This document shows, one piece after another, positions 50,233-58,293 of a stretch of DNA of 64,000 bases. The stretch spans positions 248,001 through 312,000 of the forward strand of contig NZ_SSMY01000011.1 of assembly GCF_004799495.1 (NCBI RefSeq), given 5' to 3'. A program made the translations under genes and the position numbers. The notes under the pieces are model-generated. The model was given only the letters and a program-made list of their open reading frames with translations, was not told the origin of the DNA and did no database searches. Within the stretch, counting starts at the first letter, position 1. Every line of letters starts with the position of its first letter. The stretch is from Sphingomonas sp. GTDB lineage: Bacteria > Pseudomonadota > Alphaproteobacteria > Sphingomonadales > Sphingomonadaceae.

Positions 50233-51525
50233 GCCGGCAAGCTTCTCGCGCCACGGCCTGGCCAGCCCGTGATAGAGCCGTTCCTTGCACACCAAGGCCG
50301 ACACGGCGTGCGCGATCAACGCCGCGAGGAACAGCGGTAGGATCAGGCCGCGGCTGGCGGTCGCCTCGACGATGATGATGACGGCGGTCAGCGGCGCACG
50401 CACGACGCCGGTAAAGTACGCGACCATGCCGAGCAGCACCACCGCGCCGCCCGGATCGTCGGGGAAGATCACGCGCAGTATCGCGCCCAGCCCCGATCCG
50501 GTTGCCAATGACGGCGCGAAGATGCCGCCGGGCAGCCCGCCCGCGGCGGTCGCCAGCGTCGAGCCGAACTTGGCCGGGCCAAACCACCACGGCGCGTTGG
50601 TGCCGTCGATGATCGCGCGCGCCGCCGAATAGCCGGTCCCCCACGTCAACCCCGTTGCCACGCCGATCGCCGCAACCGCCAGACCGCAGATCAGCGCCCA
50701 GAGCACCGGTCTCTTGTCGAGAAAGGGCAACCAGCGCCGCTTTGCCGCGCCCGCGCCGAGCATCGCGCGCGCAAACAACCCGCCCGTCAGCCCGCCCAGA
50801 ACGCCCGCAACCGGCGCCACGCGCAACACCGCGCCGACGTTCATGGTCTGCCCGACGACGCCGAAATAGATATAGTCACCCGACAGGCCGAGGCTCACGA
50901 CACCGGCGATCAGGATGGTCGTCATCACCAACAGCGCGACGCGCTGTTCATAGGCGTCGGCCAGTTCTTCGATCGCGAACGTCACACCGGCGAGCGGCGT
51001 GTTGAACGCCGCCGCGACGCCGGCCGCGCCACCGGCAATGATCATCGACGACCGCATCGGCGCGCGCAGCACGCGATGATAGACCGTCATGACCGCCGCC
51101 GACACCTGCACTGTCGGTCCCTCGCGCCCGACCGACGCGCCGCACAGCAAGGCGGCGACGGTGAACAGGCATTTGAGCAAACCAGCCTTCAACGAGATCA
51201 ATATCCGCGCCGCTTTCTTGACGTCGTGCGCGGCGGCGATCACTTGCGGGATGCCCGAACCCGCCGCTTCGGGTGCGACCAGCCGGGTCAGCGCGGCGAT
51301 CGCCGCGAACCCCAATGGCGTGATCACCAGCGGCCAATAATGATGGCTCGCCGCGACCGCCGAAAATGCACGGCTTGCTTCATCCGCCATTCGCGCGAAC
51401 AGCAAGGCGGCGAGGCCGACCGTCACCGCGCCCGCGCCCATTGCGATCCGCCGCCGCCAGACGGCGGAGGCCGGACCGTGCCGCCTGAGCAGCACGCGCC
51501 AGCGTCGGTTGAGCGTGATTGGCAT
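50224..51525 (-). CDS. ClC-type H+/Cl- antiporter
   Basis: A 433-residue ClC protein. Selectivity motifs GSGIP (89-93), GREGPT (gating glutamate E135) and GGIFAPSLA are present, and the internal proton glutamate is E187 (FAIEEL). Having both glutamates indicates a proton/chloride exchanger rather than a channel. It may serve acid resistance or ion balance. It is encoded against the rpsA operon, with its end overlapping cmk, and its start lies about 280 bases before rpsA. Confidence 0.93.
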   Translation of the reverse strand: MPITLNRRWRVLLRRHGPASAVWRRRIAMGAGAVTVGLAALLFARMADEASRAFSAVAASHHYWPLVITPLGFAAIAALTRLVAPEAAGSGIPQVIAAAHDVKKAARILISLKAGLLKCLFTVAALLCGASVGREGPTVQVSAAVMTVYHRVLRAPMRSSMIIAGGAAGVAAAFNTPLAGVTFAIEELADAYEQRVALLVMTTILIAGVVSLGLSGDYIYFGVVGQTMNVGAVLRVAPVAGVLGGLTGGLFARAMLGAGAAKRRWLPFLDKRPVLWALICGLAVAAIGVATGLTWGTGYSAARAIIDGTNAPWWFGPAKFGSTLATAAGGLPGGIFAPSLATGSGLGAILRVIFPDDPGGAVVLLGMVAYFTGVVRAPLTAVIIIVEATASRGLILPLFLAALIAHAVSALVCKERLYHGLARPWREKLAGSG

Positions 51526-51574
51526 CCGCGCTCGCTTAGGCGCGCGCCTGCGAAAAAGCCAACGCCCGCGCCAC

Positions 51575-51603
51575 CTTGCCTTAACGCCTCTCCGGCGCTA
51601 TGT
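51575..51603 (+). promoter_or_regulatory. Putative rpsA promoter
   Basis: CTTGCC (51575-51580), 17 bases, then CTATGT (51598-51603) closely match the alphaproteobacterial pattern CTTGAC-N17-CTATAT. Transcription would start near 51610, leaving a leader of about 200 bases before the rpsA ATG. Confidence 0.65.
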
Positions 51604-51748
51604 GCGCGCCCGTCCAGCGAGCAGGTTCTCGTGGAGGTTGGCGCGACGGAGTTCCGTTCGCGCCCTTTTCGCTTTTTTAGCGCTTAGCGTTCCTCCGCCG
51701 TCCCGTTCGTTCGGATGCCGTGCCGACATGCGGTCGCCGCGGCGTTTT

Positions 51749-51779
51749 GGCCAAGACCACCGGAGACAACCGGTTGGCC
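51749..51779 (+). promoter_or_regulatory. Possible structured element in the rpsA leader
   Basis: GGCCAA (51749-51754) pairs with TTGGCC (51774-51779), and CCGG (51760-51763) with CCGG (51770-51773), leaving a 5-base one-sided bulge and loop AGACAA. It ends 28 bases before the rpsA start. Ribosomal protein S1 often represses its own mRNA, so a leader structure is plausible, but I match no known family. Confidence 0.35.
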
Positions 51780-51807
51780 GGAAAACGTTGATTAGGAACT
51801 CTATTTT

Positions 51808-53526
51808 ATGGCTTCTGCCGCAACCCCGACGCGCGACGATTTCGCGAAACTTCTCGAACAGACCCTGGGTGATGCCGACGGCTTCGAAGGCCGCGTGGTG
51901 CATGGCACCGTCACCGGCATCGAAAACGACATGGCCGTCATCGACGTCGGGCTGAAGTCCGAAGGCCGCGTGCCGCTACGCGAATTCGCTGCGCCGGGCC
52001 AGAAGGCCGACCTGAAGGTCGGTGACGAAGTCGAAGTGTTCGTCGACCGCGTCGAGAATGCGATGGGCGAAGCGATGCTGTCGCGCGACCGCGCACGCCG
52101 CGAAGCCGCGTGGGACAAGCTCGAAGCCGAGTTCACTCAGTCGGCGCGCGTCGATGGCGTGATCTTCGGCCGCGTCAAGGGCGGCTTCACCGTCGACCTC
52201 GACGGCGCCGTGGCGTTCCTGCCGGGCAGCCAGGTCGACATCCGCCCGGTCCGCGACGTCCAGCCGCTGATGGACATCCCGCAGCCGTTCCAGATCCTCA
52301 AGATGGACCGCAAGCGCGGCAACATCGTCGTGTCGCGCCGCGCGGTGCTCGAGGAAACCCGCGCCGAGCAGCGGTCAGGTCTCATCCTCAGCCTCGCCGA
52401 AGGCCAGATCATCGACGGCGTGGTCAAGAACATCACCGATTATGGTGCGTTCGTCGACCTCGGCGGCATCGACGGCCTGCTCCACGTCACCGACCTGTCG
52501 TACAAGCGCGTCGGCCATCCTTCGGAAGTCCTGAACATCGGCGACACCGTCAAGGTGCAGATCATCCGCATCAACAAGGACACGCAGCGCATCTCGCTCG
52601 GCATGAAGCAGCTCGAGAGCGATCCGTGGGACGGCGCCGCCGCCAAGTATCATGTCGGCGCGAAGATGTCGGGCCGCGTGACCAACATCACCGAATATGG
52701 TGCGTTCGTCGAGCTGGAGCCGGGCATCGAAGGCTTGGTCCACGTCTCCGAAATGAGCTGGACCAAGAAGAACGTCCACCCGGGCAAGATCGTCTCGACG
52801 TCGCAGGAAGTCGATGTCGTCGTGCTCGAGGTCGACGAGGACAAGCGCCGCATCTCGCTCGGCCTCAAGCAGGCGATCAGCAACCCGTGGGAAGCCTTTG
52901 CCGAGGCGCACCCGGTCGGCTCGACGGTCGAGGGCGAAGTCAAGAATGCCACCGAATTCGGGCTGTTCATCGGGCTCGACAACGATGTCGACGGCATGGT
53001 TCACATGTCCGACATCGCGTGGGGCATTTCGGGCGAGGACGCGCTCAACCTGCATCGCAAGGGTGAGACGGTGAAGGCGATCGTGCTCGACATTGACGCC
53101 GAGAAGGAGCGCATCTCGCTCGGCATGAAGCAGCTCGAGCGTGGTGGCCCGTCGGGCGCCCCGTCGGCGGCCGCGACGTCGGGCGACAAACTCCACAAGA
53201 ACGCGATCGTCACCGTGACCGTGCTCGAAGTCCGCGACGCGGGCCTCGAAGTGCAGGTCGGCGAGGATGGCGCGACCGGCTTTATCAAGCGCACCGATCT
53301 CGGCCGCGACCGCGACGAGCAGCGTCCGGAGCGGTTCCAGGTCGGGCAGAAGTTCGACGCGATGGTGACCGGGTTCGACCGGTCGAAGAAGCCGACCTTC
53401 TCAATCAAGGCGATGCAGATCGCCGAAGAGAAGCAGGCGGTCGCCCAATACGGCTCGTCCGATTCGGGCGCATCGCTCGGCGACATCCTCGGCGAGGCGC
53501 TCAAGGCCCGCGAAACCAAGAAGTAA
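51808..53526 (+). CDS. rpsA: 30S ribosomal protein S1
   Basis: A 572-residue protein made of six S1 RNA-binding repeats, for example [20 protein letters not shown] and [21 protein letters not shown], the normal number for proteobacterial S1. It brings mRNA to the ribosome. It is preceded by a probable own promoter and followed by hairpins and ihfB, in the conserved cmk-rpsA-ihfB order. Confidence 0.97.
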   Translation: MASAATPTRDDFAKLLEQTLGDADGFEGRVVHGTVTGIENDMAVIDVGLKSEGRVPLREFAAPGQKADLKVGDEVEVFVDRVENAMGEAMLSRDRARREAAWDKLEAEFTQSARVDGVIFGRVKGGFTVDLDGAVAFLPGSQVDIRPVRDVQPLMDIPQPFQILKMDRKRGNIVVSRRAVLEETRAEQRSGLILSLAEGQIIDGVVKNITDYGAFVDLGGIDGLLHVTDLSYKRVGHPSEVLNIGDTVKVQIIRINKDTQRISLGMKQLESDPWDGAAAKYHVGAKMSGRVTNITEYGAFVELEPGIEGLVHVSEMSWTKKNVHPGKIVSTSQEVDVVVLEVDEDKRRISLGLKQAISNPWEAFAEAHPVGSTVEGEVKNATEFGLFIGLDNDVDGMVHMSDIAWGISGEDALNLHRKGETVKAIVLDIDAEKERISLGMKQLERGGPSGAPSAAATSGDKLHKNAIVTVTVLEVRDAGLEVQVGEDGATGFIKRTDLGRDRDEQRPERFQVGQKFDAMVTGFDRSKKPTFSIKAMQIAEEKQAVAQYGSSDSGASLGDILGEALKARETKK

Positions 53527-53535
53527 GACCCGGAA

Positions 53536-53562
53536 TGGGTAGCGTCGTCCCGGCGCTACCCA
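53536..53562 (+). terminator. Stem-loop after rpsA
   Basis: TGGGTAGCG (53536-53544) pairs perfectly with CGCTACCCA (53554-53562) across a 9-base loop, 9 bases after the rpsA stop, followed by CTTTC. It is probably a terminator or transcript-end stabiliser. Confidence 0.6.
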
Positions 53563-53673
53563 CTTTCGGCTTGGTTGTGTCGAATCGGTCCTATTGCGAA
53601 ACGTGATTTACGATTAAGGTAGATCAATGATTCCGTCGGCGCATGGAAGGGTGGCGACGGCGGGACCGTACAC

Positions 53674-53696
53674 GGCCGGGTTTCCCGGTCTTTTTT
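53674..53696 (+). terminator. Intrinsic-terminator-like hairpin just upstream of ihfB
   Basis: GGCCGGG (53674-53680) pairs with CCCGGTC (53684-53690) with one G-T pair and a TTT loop, followed by six Ts (53691-53696). The T-run ends only 22 bases before the ihfB ATG, within the leader. It could stop read-through from rpsA or act as an attenuator for ihfB. Confidence 0.7.
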
Positions 53697-53718
53697 GGGG
53701 TGGGGAGACCGTGTCCAG

Positions 53719-53997
53719 ATGATCCGTTCGGAACTGATCCAGAAGCTTTCGGAGGCCAATCCGGACCTCGCCGCTCGCGACGTCGAGGCGATCACGACGA
53801 CCTTTTTCGACGAGATTGCTCGCCGGCTGGCCGCCGATGGCCGCGTCGAGCTGCGTGGGTTCGGTGCGTTCTCGACTCGCGCCCGCGACGCCCGCACCGG
53901 CCGCAACCCGCGCACCGGCGAACTCGTCGCGGTGGACGCCAAGCGCGTGCCATACTTCAAGCCCGGCAAGGAAATGCGGGTTAAGCTCAACGTGTGA
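53719..53997 (+). CDS. ihfB: Integration host factor beta subunit
   Basis: A 92-residue DNA-bending protein starting [15 protein letters not shown], with the HU/IHF signature around [23 protein letters not shown] and [13 protein letters not shown]; the arm proline that kinks DNA is in RNPRTGE. It pairs with IhfA (not in this window). Its place behind rpsA is the classical one and supports IhfB over HU. Confidence 0.94.
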   Translation: MIRSELIQKLSEANPDLAARDVEAITTTFFDEIARRLAADGRVELRGFGAFSTRARDARTGRNPRTGELVAVDAKRVPYFKPGKEMRVKLNV

Positions 53998-54013
53998 GCG
54001 AAGGCGGCCGAGG

Positions 54014-54228
54014 CTAAGCGCAGCTTAGGGTCGGACTCGCCGCACGCCGGCCGGCCTCGCAAAGCGAGGACCGACGACCCGGCTTTGCCGGGTCGGCCCA
54101 ACGCCGAAATTCCCCTTACTTAAAAACACTAGCTTCCTGAGCCGTCACGCGAGTAAATCGCGTGACGTCGGTCCTTGGCTGCGCCAAGGCCGGCCGGCTC
54201 GACGAAGTGGCGAACAAGCTGCGCTTGT
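54014..54228. repeat. Array of six short hairpins between ihfB and tRNA-Leu
   Basis: Six perfect hairpins fill this non-coding stretch: 54014-54028 (CTAAGC, loop GCA), 54055-54069 (CCTCGC, loop AAA), 54075-54095 (9-base stem, loop TTT), 54143-54167 (10-base stem, loop GTAAA), 54173-54189 (CCTTGGC, loop TGC) and 54214-54228 (ACAAGC, loop TGC). All but the fourth have stems that close as GC-N3-GC. The last is enclosed by GACGAAG/CTTCGTC arms (54201-54207 and 54235-54241). No gene is seen. Confidence 0.75.
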
Positions 54229-54246
54229 CCTTCTCTTCGTCAGCGC

Positions 54247-54332
54247 GCGGACGTGGCGAAATTGGTAGACGCACGGGACTTAAAATCCCTCGCCCTCTGG
54301 GTGTGCGGGTTCGAGTCCCGCCGTCCGCACCA
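54247..54332 (+). tRNA. tRNA-Leu(TAA)
   Basis: An 86-base tRNA with acceptor stem GCGGACG/CGTCCGC, anticodon stem GGGA/TCCC with loop CTTAAAA (anticodon TAA), a long variable arm, GTTCGAG T-loop and encoded CCA. It reads UUA and UUG codons. Confidence 0.97.
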
Positions 54333-54369
54333 TGGCGCCGCGGCGCCTTCTTTGGCATGAAGCGCAGCG

Positions 54370-55833
54370 ATGCTGCGCCGCTGGCTCCTTCCCACGCTTG
54401 TCCTGTGCCTCGCGGCGGCATGCCAGCAACGGCCCGACAAGGGGGCGGTGGTCGTCTCCGCCATCGGCGGGCGGCCATCCTATATCGATGTCGACAAGCG
54501 GGTGGGCGACGCCACGCAGCGGCTGTTGCTCGATTCGACCGCGCAGGGTCTCGTGCGGTTCGACGCCGCAGGGCAGATCGAGCCCGGCCTCGCCGAGCGC
54601 TGGATCGTCATCGACGCCGGCCGCACCTACATCTTCCGCCTGCGCGAGGCGGAATGGAGCGACGGGGCCAAGGTCAGCGCCGCCGACGTCGCGACGATCC
54701 TGAAACGCGCGATCGCGCCGGGCTCGCGCAATCCGCTCAAGCCATTCCTTGGTGCGATCGACGATGTCGCCGTGATGACCGATGCAGTGATAGAGATCCG
54801 GTTGAGCCGCCCTCGTCCCGATTTGCTCAAGCTGTTCGCGCAGCCCGAACTCGCGATCCTGCGCGAGAATCCACTGGGCGGCAGCGGACCGTTCCGCGTC
54901 GCCTCGACCGACGGGACCGGCGTGCTGCTCCGCCCGGCGGCAGATCTCACGCGGTCGTCCGACGATGACGGGCCGGTGGCCGCGCCCGAGCAGGACGTGC
55001 GGCTGGTCGGCGAAACCGCGTCGCGCGCGCTGGTGCGATTTGCGGCCAAGCAGTCGGACTATGTCGCCGGCGGCACCGCCGCCGATTTCCCGCTGATTGC
55101 GCACGCCGGGATCGCGCCCGCCAATATCAAGCTCGATCCGGCGGCGGGGCTGTTCGGGCTGGCGGTCGTGCGGCGCGAGGGATTGCTGGCGAGCGCCGCG
55201 GGCCGCGCCGCGATTGCGCAGGCGATCGACCGGACCGCGCTGATCGCGGCGATCACCCCCGACTGGGGCGCGCCGGTCGAGCGGCTGTTGCCCGAGAAAC
55301 TCGATTCGGCTAACCCGCCCGCGACCCCTACCTGGACCACGCTGGCGGCCGACGCCCGTCTTGCCGCCGCGCGCGCCGAAGTCGCGAAGTACCGCGCCGC
55401 CAATCCCGGCCCGGTCGAGGTCCGGATCGCACTCCCGTCGGGTCCCGGCGGCACCCTGCTCTACGGCCAGATCGCGTCGCGGCTGATCCTGATCGGCGTG
55501 CGGCCCCTGCGCGCGGCGATGAACGAGCCCGCCGACTTGCGGCTGGTCGATGCGGTCGCGCCGTACGACAGCGCGCGCTGGTACCTCGCGACCGCGTGCG
55601 TCGCGTGCAGCGACGAAGCGCAGGCGGCGCTGGAGGCGGCGCGCGACGCCCCCGACATGGGCACCCGCGGCCAGCATATCGCGGAGGCCGACGGACTGAT
55701 GGCGTCCGACGTCGCGTTCATCCCCATCGGGACGCCACTACGCTGGTCGCTGGTCGCGCTGCGGCTCAAGCAGTGGCAGGGGAACGCGCGCGGCTGGCAC
55801 CCGTTGAATCACCTGCGCGCCGACACCAATTGA
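54370..55833 (+). CDS. ABC-type oligopeptide-binding-like lipoprotein (SBP family 5)
   Basis: A 487-residue protein with a lipoprotein signal (LAAAC) and the two-lobed layout of solute-binding family 5: LLLDSTAQGLVRFDAAGQIEPGLAERW, then WSDGAKVSAADV. Such proteins deliver peptides to an ABC importer, but no permease or ATPase gene is near. The usual ligand-pocket residues are not obviously conserved, so it may be an orphan or have a different ligand. It starts 37 bases after tRNA-Leu. Confidence 0.85.
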   Translation: MLRRWLLPTLVLCLAAACQQRPDKGAVVVSAIGGRPSYIDVDKRVGDATQRLLLDSTAQGLVRFDAAGQIEPGLAERWIVIDAGRTYIFRLREAEWSDGAKVSAADVATILKRAIAPGSRNPLKPFLGAIDDVAVMTDAVIEIRLSRPRPDLLKLFAQPELAILRENPLGGSGPFRVASTDGTGVLLRPAADLTRSSDDDGPVAAPEQDVRLVGETASRALVRFAAKQSDYVAGGTAADFPLIAHAGIAPANIKLDPAAGLFGLAVVRREGLLASAAGRAAIAQAIDRTALIAAITPDWGAPVERLLPEKLDSANPPATPTWTTLAADARLAAARAEVAKYRAANPGPVEVRIALPSGPGGTLLYGQIASRLILIGVRPLRAAMNEPADLRLVDAVAPYDSARWYLATACVACSDEAQAALEAARDAPDMGTRGQHIAEADGLMASDVAFIPIGTPLRWSLVALRLKQWQGNARGWHPLNHLRADTN

Positions 55834-55841
55834 GCAGGACG

Positions 55842-56261
55842 ATGGCCAACACGACTCGCATGTCCCCTTCGGGGCTCAGCAACCTTCCGATCGGTTCCGA
55901 TGCCGCATCGGTGCGCCGCCGGATCGAGGCGCTCGAGCATCTGCTCGAAGGGCTGTTCACGATTCCCGGCACCAAGCGCAAGGTCGGGCTAGACGTCATC
56001 CTCGATATCGTCCCCGTCGGCGGCGACGTGATCGGCGCCGCGATGGGCGCTTACATGGCGTGGGAAGCGCGCAACCTCGGCATGTCGAAGACGCAGATGG
56101 CACGGATGTTCGGCAATGTCGGGGTCGATTTCCTGCTCGGGCTGATCCCGTTCGTCGGCGCGATCCCCGACTTCTTCTTTCGATCGAACACGCGCAACCT
56201 GAAGATCATCAAGAAGCACCTCGACAAACATCACCCCGCGACGGCGGTGATCGAAGGCTAG
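55842..56261 (+). CDS. DUF4112-family protein
   Basis: A 139-residue protein with the DUF4112 core: FTIPGTKRKVGLDVILDIVPVGGDVIG, then FLLGLIPFVGAIPDFFFRSNTRNLKI. It contains two hydrophobic, Gly/Pro-rich segments that probably insert into the membrane. The function is unknown. The ATG at 55842 is behind GCAGGAC. The stop is shared with the convergent RNase T2 gene through CTAG. Confidence 0.9.
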   Translation: MANTTRMSPSGLSNLPIGSDAASVRRRIEALEHLLEGLFTIPGTKRKVGLDVILDIVPVGGDVIGAAMGAYMAWEARNLGMSKTQMARMFGNVGVDFLLGLIPFVGAIPDFFFRSNTRNLKIIKKHLDKHHPATAVIEG

Positions 56262-56971
56262 CGCCGACGCCCGCGCCAGATTTTGAGCGAGGCATTGGCG
56301 GCAAGGCCCCCGGTTCCTGTGCGGCAGCGCGTGTAATTGAGCCGCGTGTCGAGGCACAGCCATAGCTCGTCGAGCCAGCTGCGGTTGGCGGTCACGCGCA
56401 CCGCATTGGCCGGCACGCTCGGGTTCGCCGCAGCAAACGCCGCGACGAACTGACCGACGGTCAGCGGTCCGCGCGACAGAGCATCCATATCGGGATAGCG
56501 TAACCGTCCGTATAGCGCGCTCGATTTGGCGAAATAGGCTGCGGGGAGCAGCCCCGTGCACGTCCCGTGCTTGGCCCATTCGTGCTGGATCAACTGCGCC
56601 GAGGGCGTCGCGCACATCATGCCCTTGACCGTCGCGGGCGACAGCAGCGGCGTGGCGGCGCAATATTGCGGCCAGTCCTTGCCAACCCCGTCGGGCCACA
56701 GGCCGTGCAGCGTGAAACCGAATCGGTTGCCACCGCCGCACTGGAACCGCGCCGCCGGGGTAAACCCGCCTTTGCGGCAAAACTCCGGGCTCCACGTGAT
56801 CGCCAGCGTGTAACCGCCGATCGGCAGGACGCGTTGCGGCTGGTCGGTCGAAGGCAGATCGGCGACCGGCCGCGGCGGGTTGGCAGGTGCGCTGCACACC
56901 AACGCCTGCGCGGTGGCGACGCCGGGCACAAGCGCCGCCGTTACCGCGACGATCGCCGCGAAGCGCTTCAC
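56258..56971 (-). CDS. Exported RNase T2-family ribonuclease
   Basis: A 237-residue protein with a signal peptide ending near VATAQA and both conserved active-site segments: FTLHGLWPDG and HEWAKHGTC, giving the catalytic histidines. Several cysteines suggest disulfides. It would degrade RNA in the periplasm or outside for nutrient recovery. It starts with GTG at 56971, overlapping the stop of the upstream membrane protein (GTGA). Confidence 0.93.
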   Translation of the reverse strand: MKRFAAIVAVTAALVPGVATAQALVCSAPANPPRPVADLPSTDQPQRVLPIGGYTLAITWSPEFCRKGGFTPAARFQCGGGNRFGFTLHGLWPDGVGKDWPQYCAATPLLSPATVKGMMCATPSAQLIQHEWAKHGTCTGLLPAAYFAKSSALYGRLRYPDMDALSRGPLTVGQFVAAFAAANPSVPANAVRVTANRSWLDELWLCLDTRLNYTRCRTGTGGLAANASLKIWRGRRR

Positions 56972-57375
56972 GCCGTTTCGCCGAACCAGGCACGCGCGTC
57001 GGGGCGGAACAGCATCCATACCGCGACCGCATTGAGCACCAACACCGCCACCGACAGGATACCGGCGATCCCGTCGGGCCGCGATCCGAGCGCCAGCGTG
57101 AACAGAAAGCCGGCAAGCGACAAGCCGAAGAACACGACCACCACCCATTTCGCGACGACGCTCGCCGAGCGCGCGGTGAAATACCACAGCAGCAGCGAGA
57201 TCGTCAGCCCGAACACCATCGCGAGCGGCATGAACCAGTCGCCCAGCATCGCCCTCGTCTGCGCCGCCTCGACCGTGCCGTTGACGTCCTTCCACGTCAT
57301 CGCGGCATTGACGACGCCGAGCAGGATCGAGCCGAGGTAACAATATTCGAACGTGACGATCGACTTCGGTCGCAT
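56968..57375 (-). CDS. Four-helix membrane protein, unknown
   Basis: A 135-residue protein with about four hydrophobic helices. It begins MRPKSIVTFEYCYLGSILLGVVN and ends LFRPDARAWFGETA. The first-helix phrase (FEYCYLGS) recurs in small alphaproteobacterial membrane proteins without known function. It is translationally coupled to the RNase T2 gene, but a functional link is unproven. Confidence 0.78.
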   Translation of the reverse strand: MRPKSIVTFEYCYLGSILLGVVNAAMTWKDVNGTVEAAQTRAMLGDWFMPLAMVFGLTISLLLWYFTARSASVVAKWVVVVFFGLSLAGFLFTLALGSRPDGIAGILSVAVLVLNAVAVWMLFRPDARAWFGETA

Positions 57376-57404
57376 TGCGTCCCCCTATTTAGTTCAACAG
57401 TTTG

Positions 57405-58250
57405 TCAGCCTCTTAGCGCGAAATCCAGCCCGATATCCGCCGCCGGCGCCGACTGAGTCAGCCGCCCCACGCTGACATAGGTCACGCCCGTCTCCGCAAT
57501 CGCGCGGATCGTGTCGAGTGTCACGCCACCCGATGCCTCGGTCGGCACGCGCCCGCCGATCAGCGTCACCGCGCCGCGCAACGTCGGCACATCCATGTTG
57601 TCGAGCAGCAGATGCGTCGCCCCCGCCGTGAGCGCCGGCTCGATCTGGTCGACCCGGTCGACCTCGACGATGATCCGCGCAATCCCCGCATCCTTCGCGC
57701 GGCGCACCGCCTCGCCGACCGATCCGGCCACCGCGACATGGTTGTCCTTGATCATCGCCGCGTCCCACAGCCCCATGCGGTGATTGGTCGCCCCGCCCAT
57801 CCGCGTCGCGTATTTTTCGAGCGCGCGCAGGCCGGGGATGGTCTTGCGCGTGTCGAGCAACGTCGCGCCGGTTCCGGCGATCTTGTCGACATAGGCGCGG
57901 GTCATCGTCGCGATGCCCGACAGATGCTGGACCGTGTTGAGCGCGGATCGCTCGGCGGTCAGCAGCGCACGCGCGTTGCCGGCGATGCGCATCAGGTCGC
58001 TTCCGGGCGCGGCGCGATGCCCATCCGGCATCAGCATATCGATTTCCGCCGCCGGGTCGAGCGCGCGAAAGAACGCAGTGGCGATCGGCAACCCCGCGAC
58101 GACGATCGCATCGCGGCTATCCATCACGCCGCCGAACCGCGCGTCCGCGGGAATTACCGCGGTCGAGGTGATGTCCCCGCCCTCGCCCAGATCCTCCGCC
58201 AGGGTGGAACGCACGAAAGCGTCGAGGTCGAATCCCGAAATATCGATCAT
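57405..58250 (-). CDS. nadC: Nicotinate-nucleotide pyrophosphorylase (carboxylating)
   Basis: A 281-residue enzyme that turns quinolinate and PRPP into NaMN in NAD biosynthesis. Family motifs present are NTVQHLSGIAT, LDTRKTIPGLR, KYATRMGGATNHR, IKDNH, and the C-terminal EASGGVTL and SVGRLTQSAPAADIGLD. It ends 29 bases before the small membrane-protein gene on the same strand. nadA and nadB are not in this window. Confidence 0.96.
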   Translation of the reverse strand: MIDISGFDLDAFVRSTLAEDLGEGGDITSTAVIPADARFGGVMDSRDAIVVAGLPIATAFFRALDPAAEIDMLMPDGHRAAPGSDLMRIAGNARALLTAERSALNTVQHLSGIATMTRAYVDKIAGTGATLLDTRKTIPGLRALEKYATRMGGATNHRMGLWDAAMIKDNHVAVAGSVGEAVRRAKDAGIARIIVEVDRVDQIEPALTAGATHLLLDNMDVPTLRGAVTLIGGRVPTEASGGVTLDTIRAIAETGVTYVSVGRLTQSAPAADIGLDFALRG

Positions 58251-58293
58251 GGCGCGGTGGTAGCAGAGCAGGCCCGGCGCGACAGCCGAAACG

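Noticed and set aside
54201..54241. A tRNA promoter or small RNA gene in the GACGAAG/CTTCGTC inverted repeat
   Set aside because: The arms are only 7 bases and there is no promoter or terminator signal that would allow a separate call, so it is reported only as part of the hairpin array.
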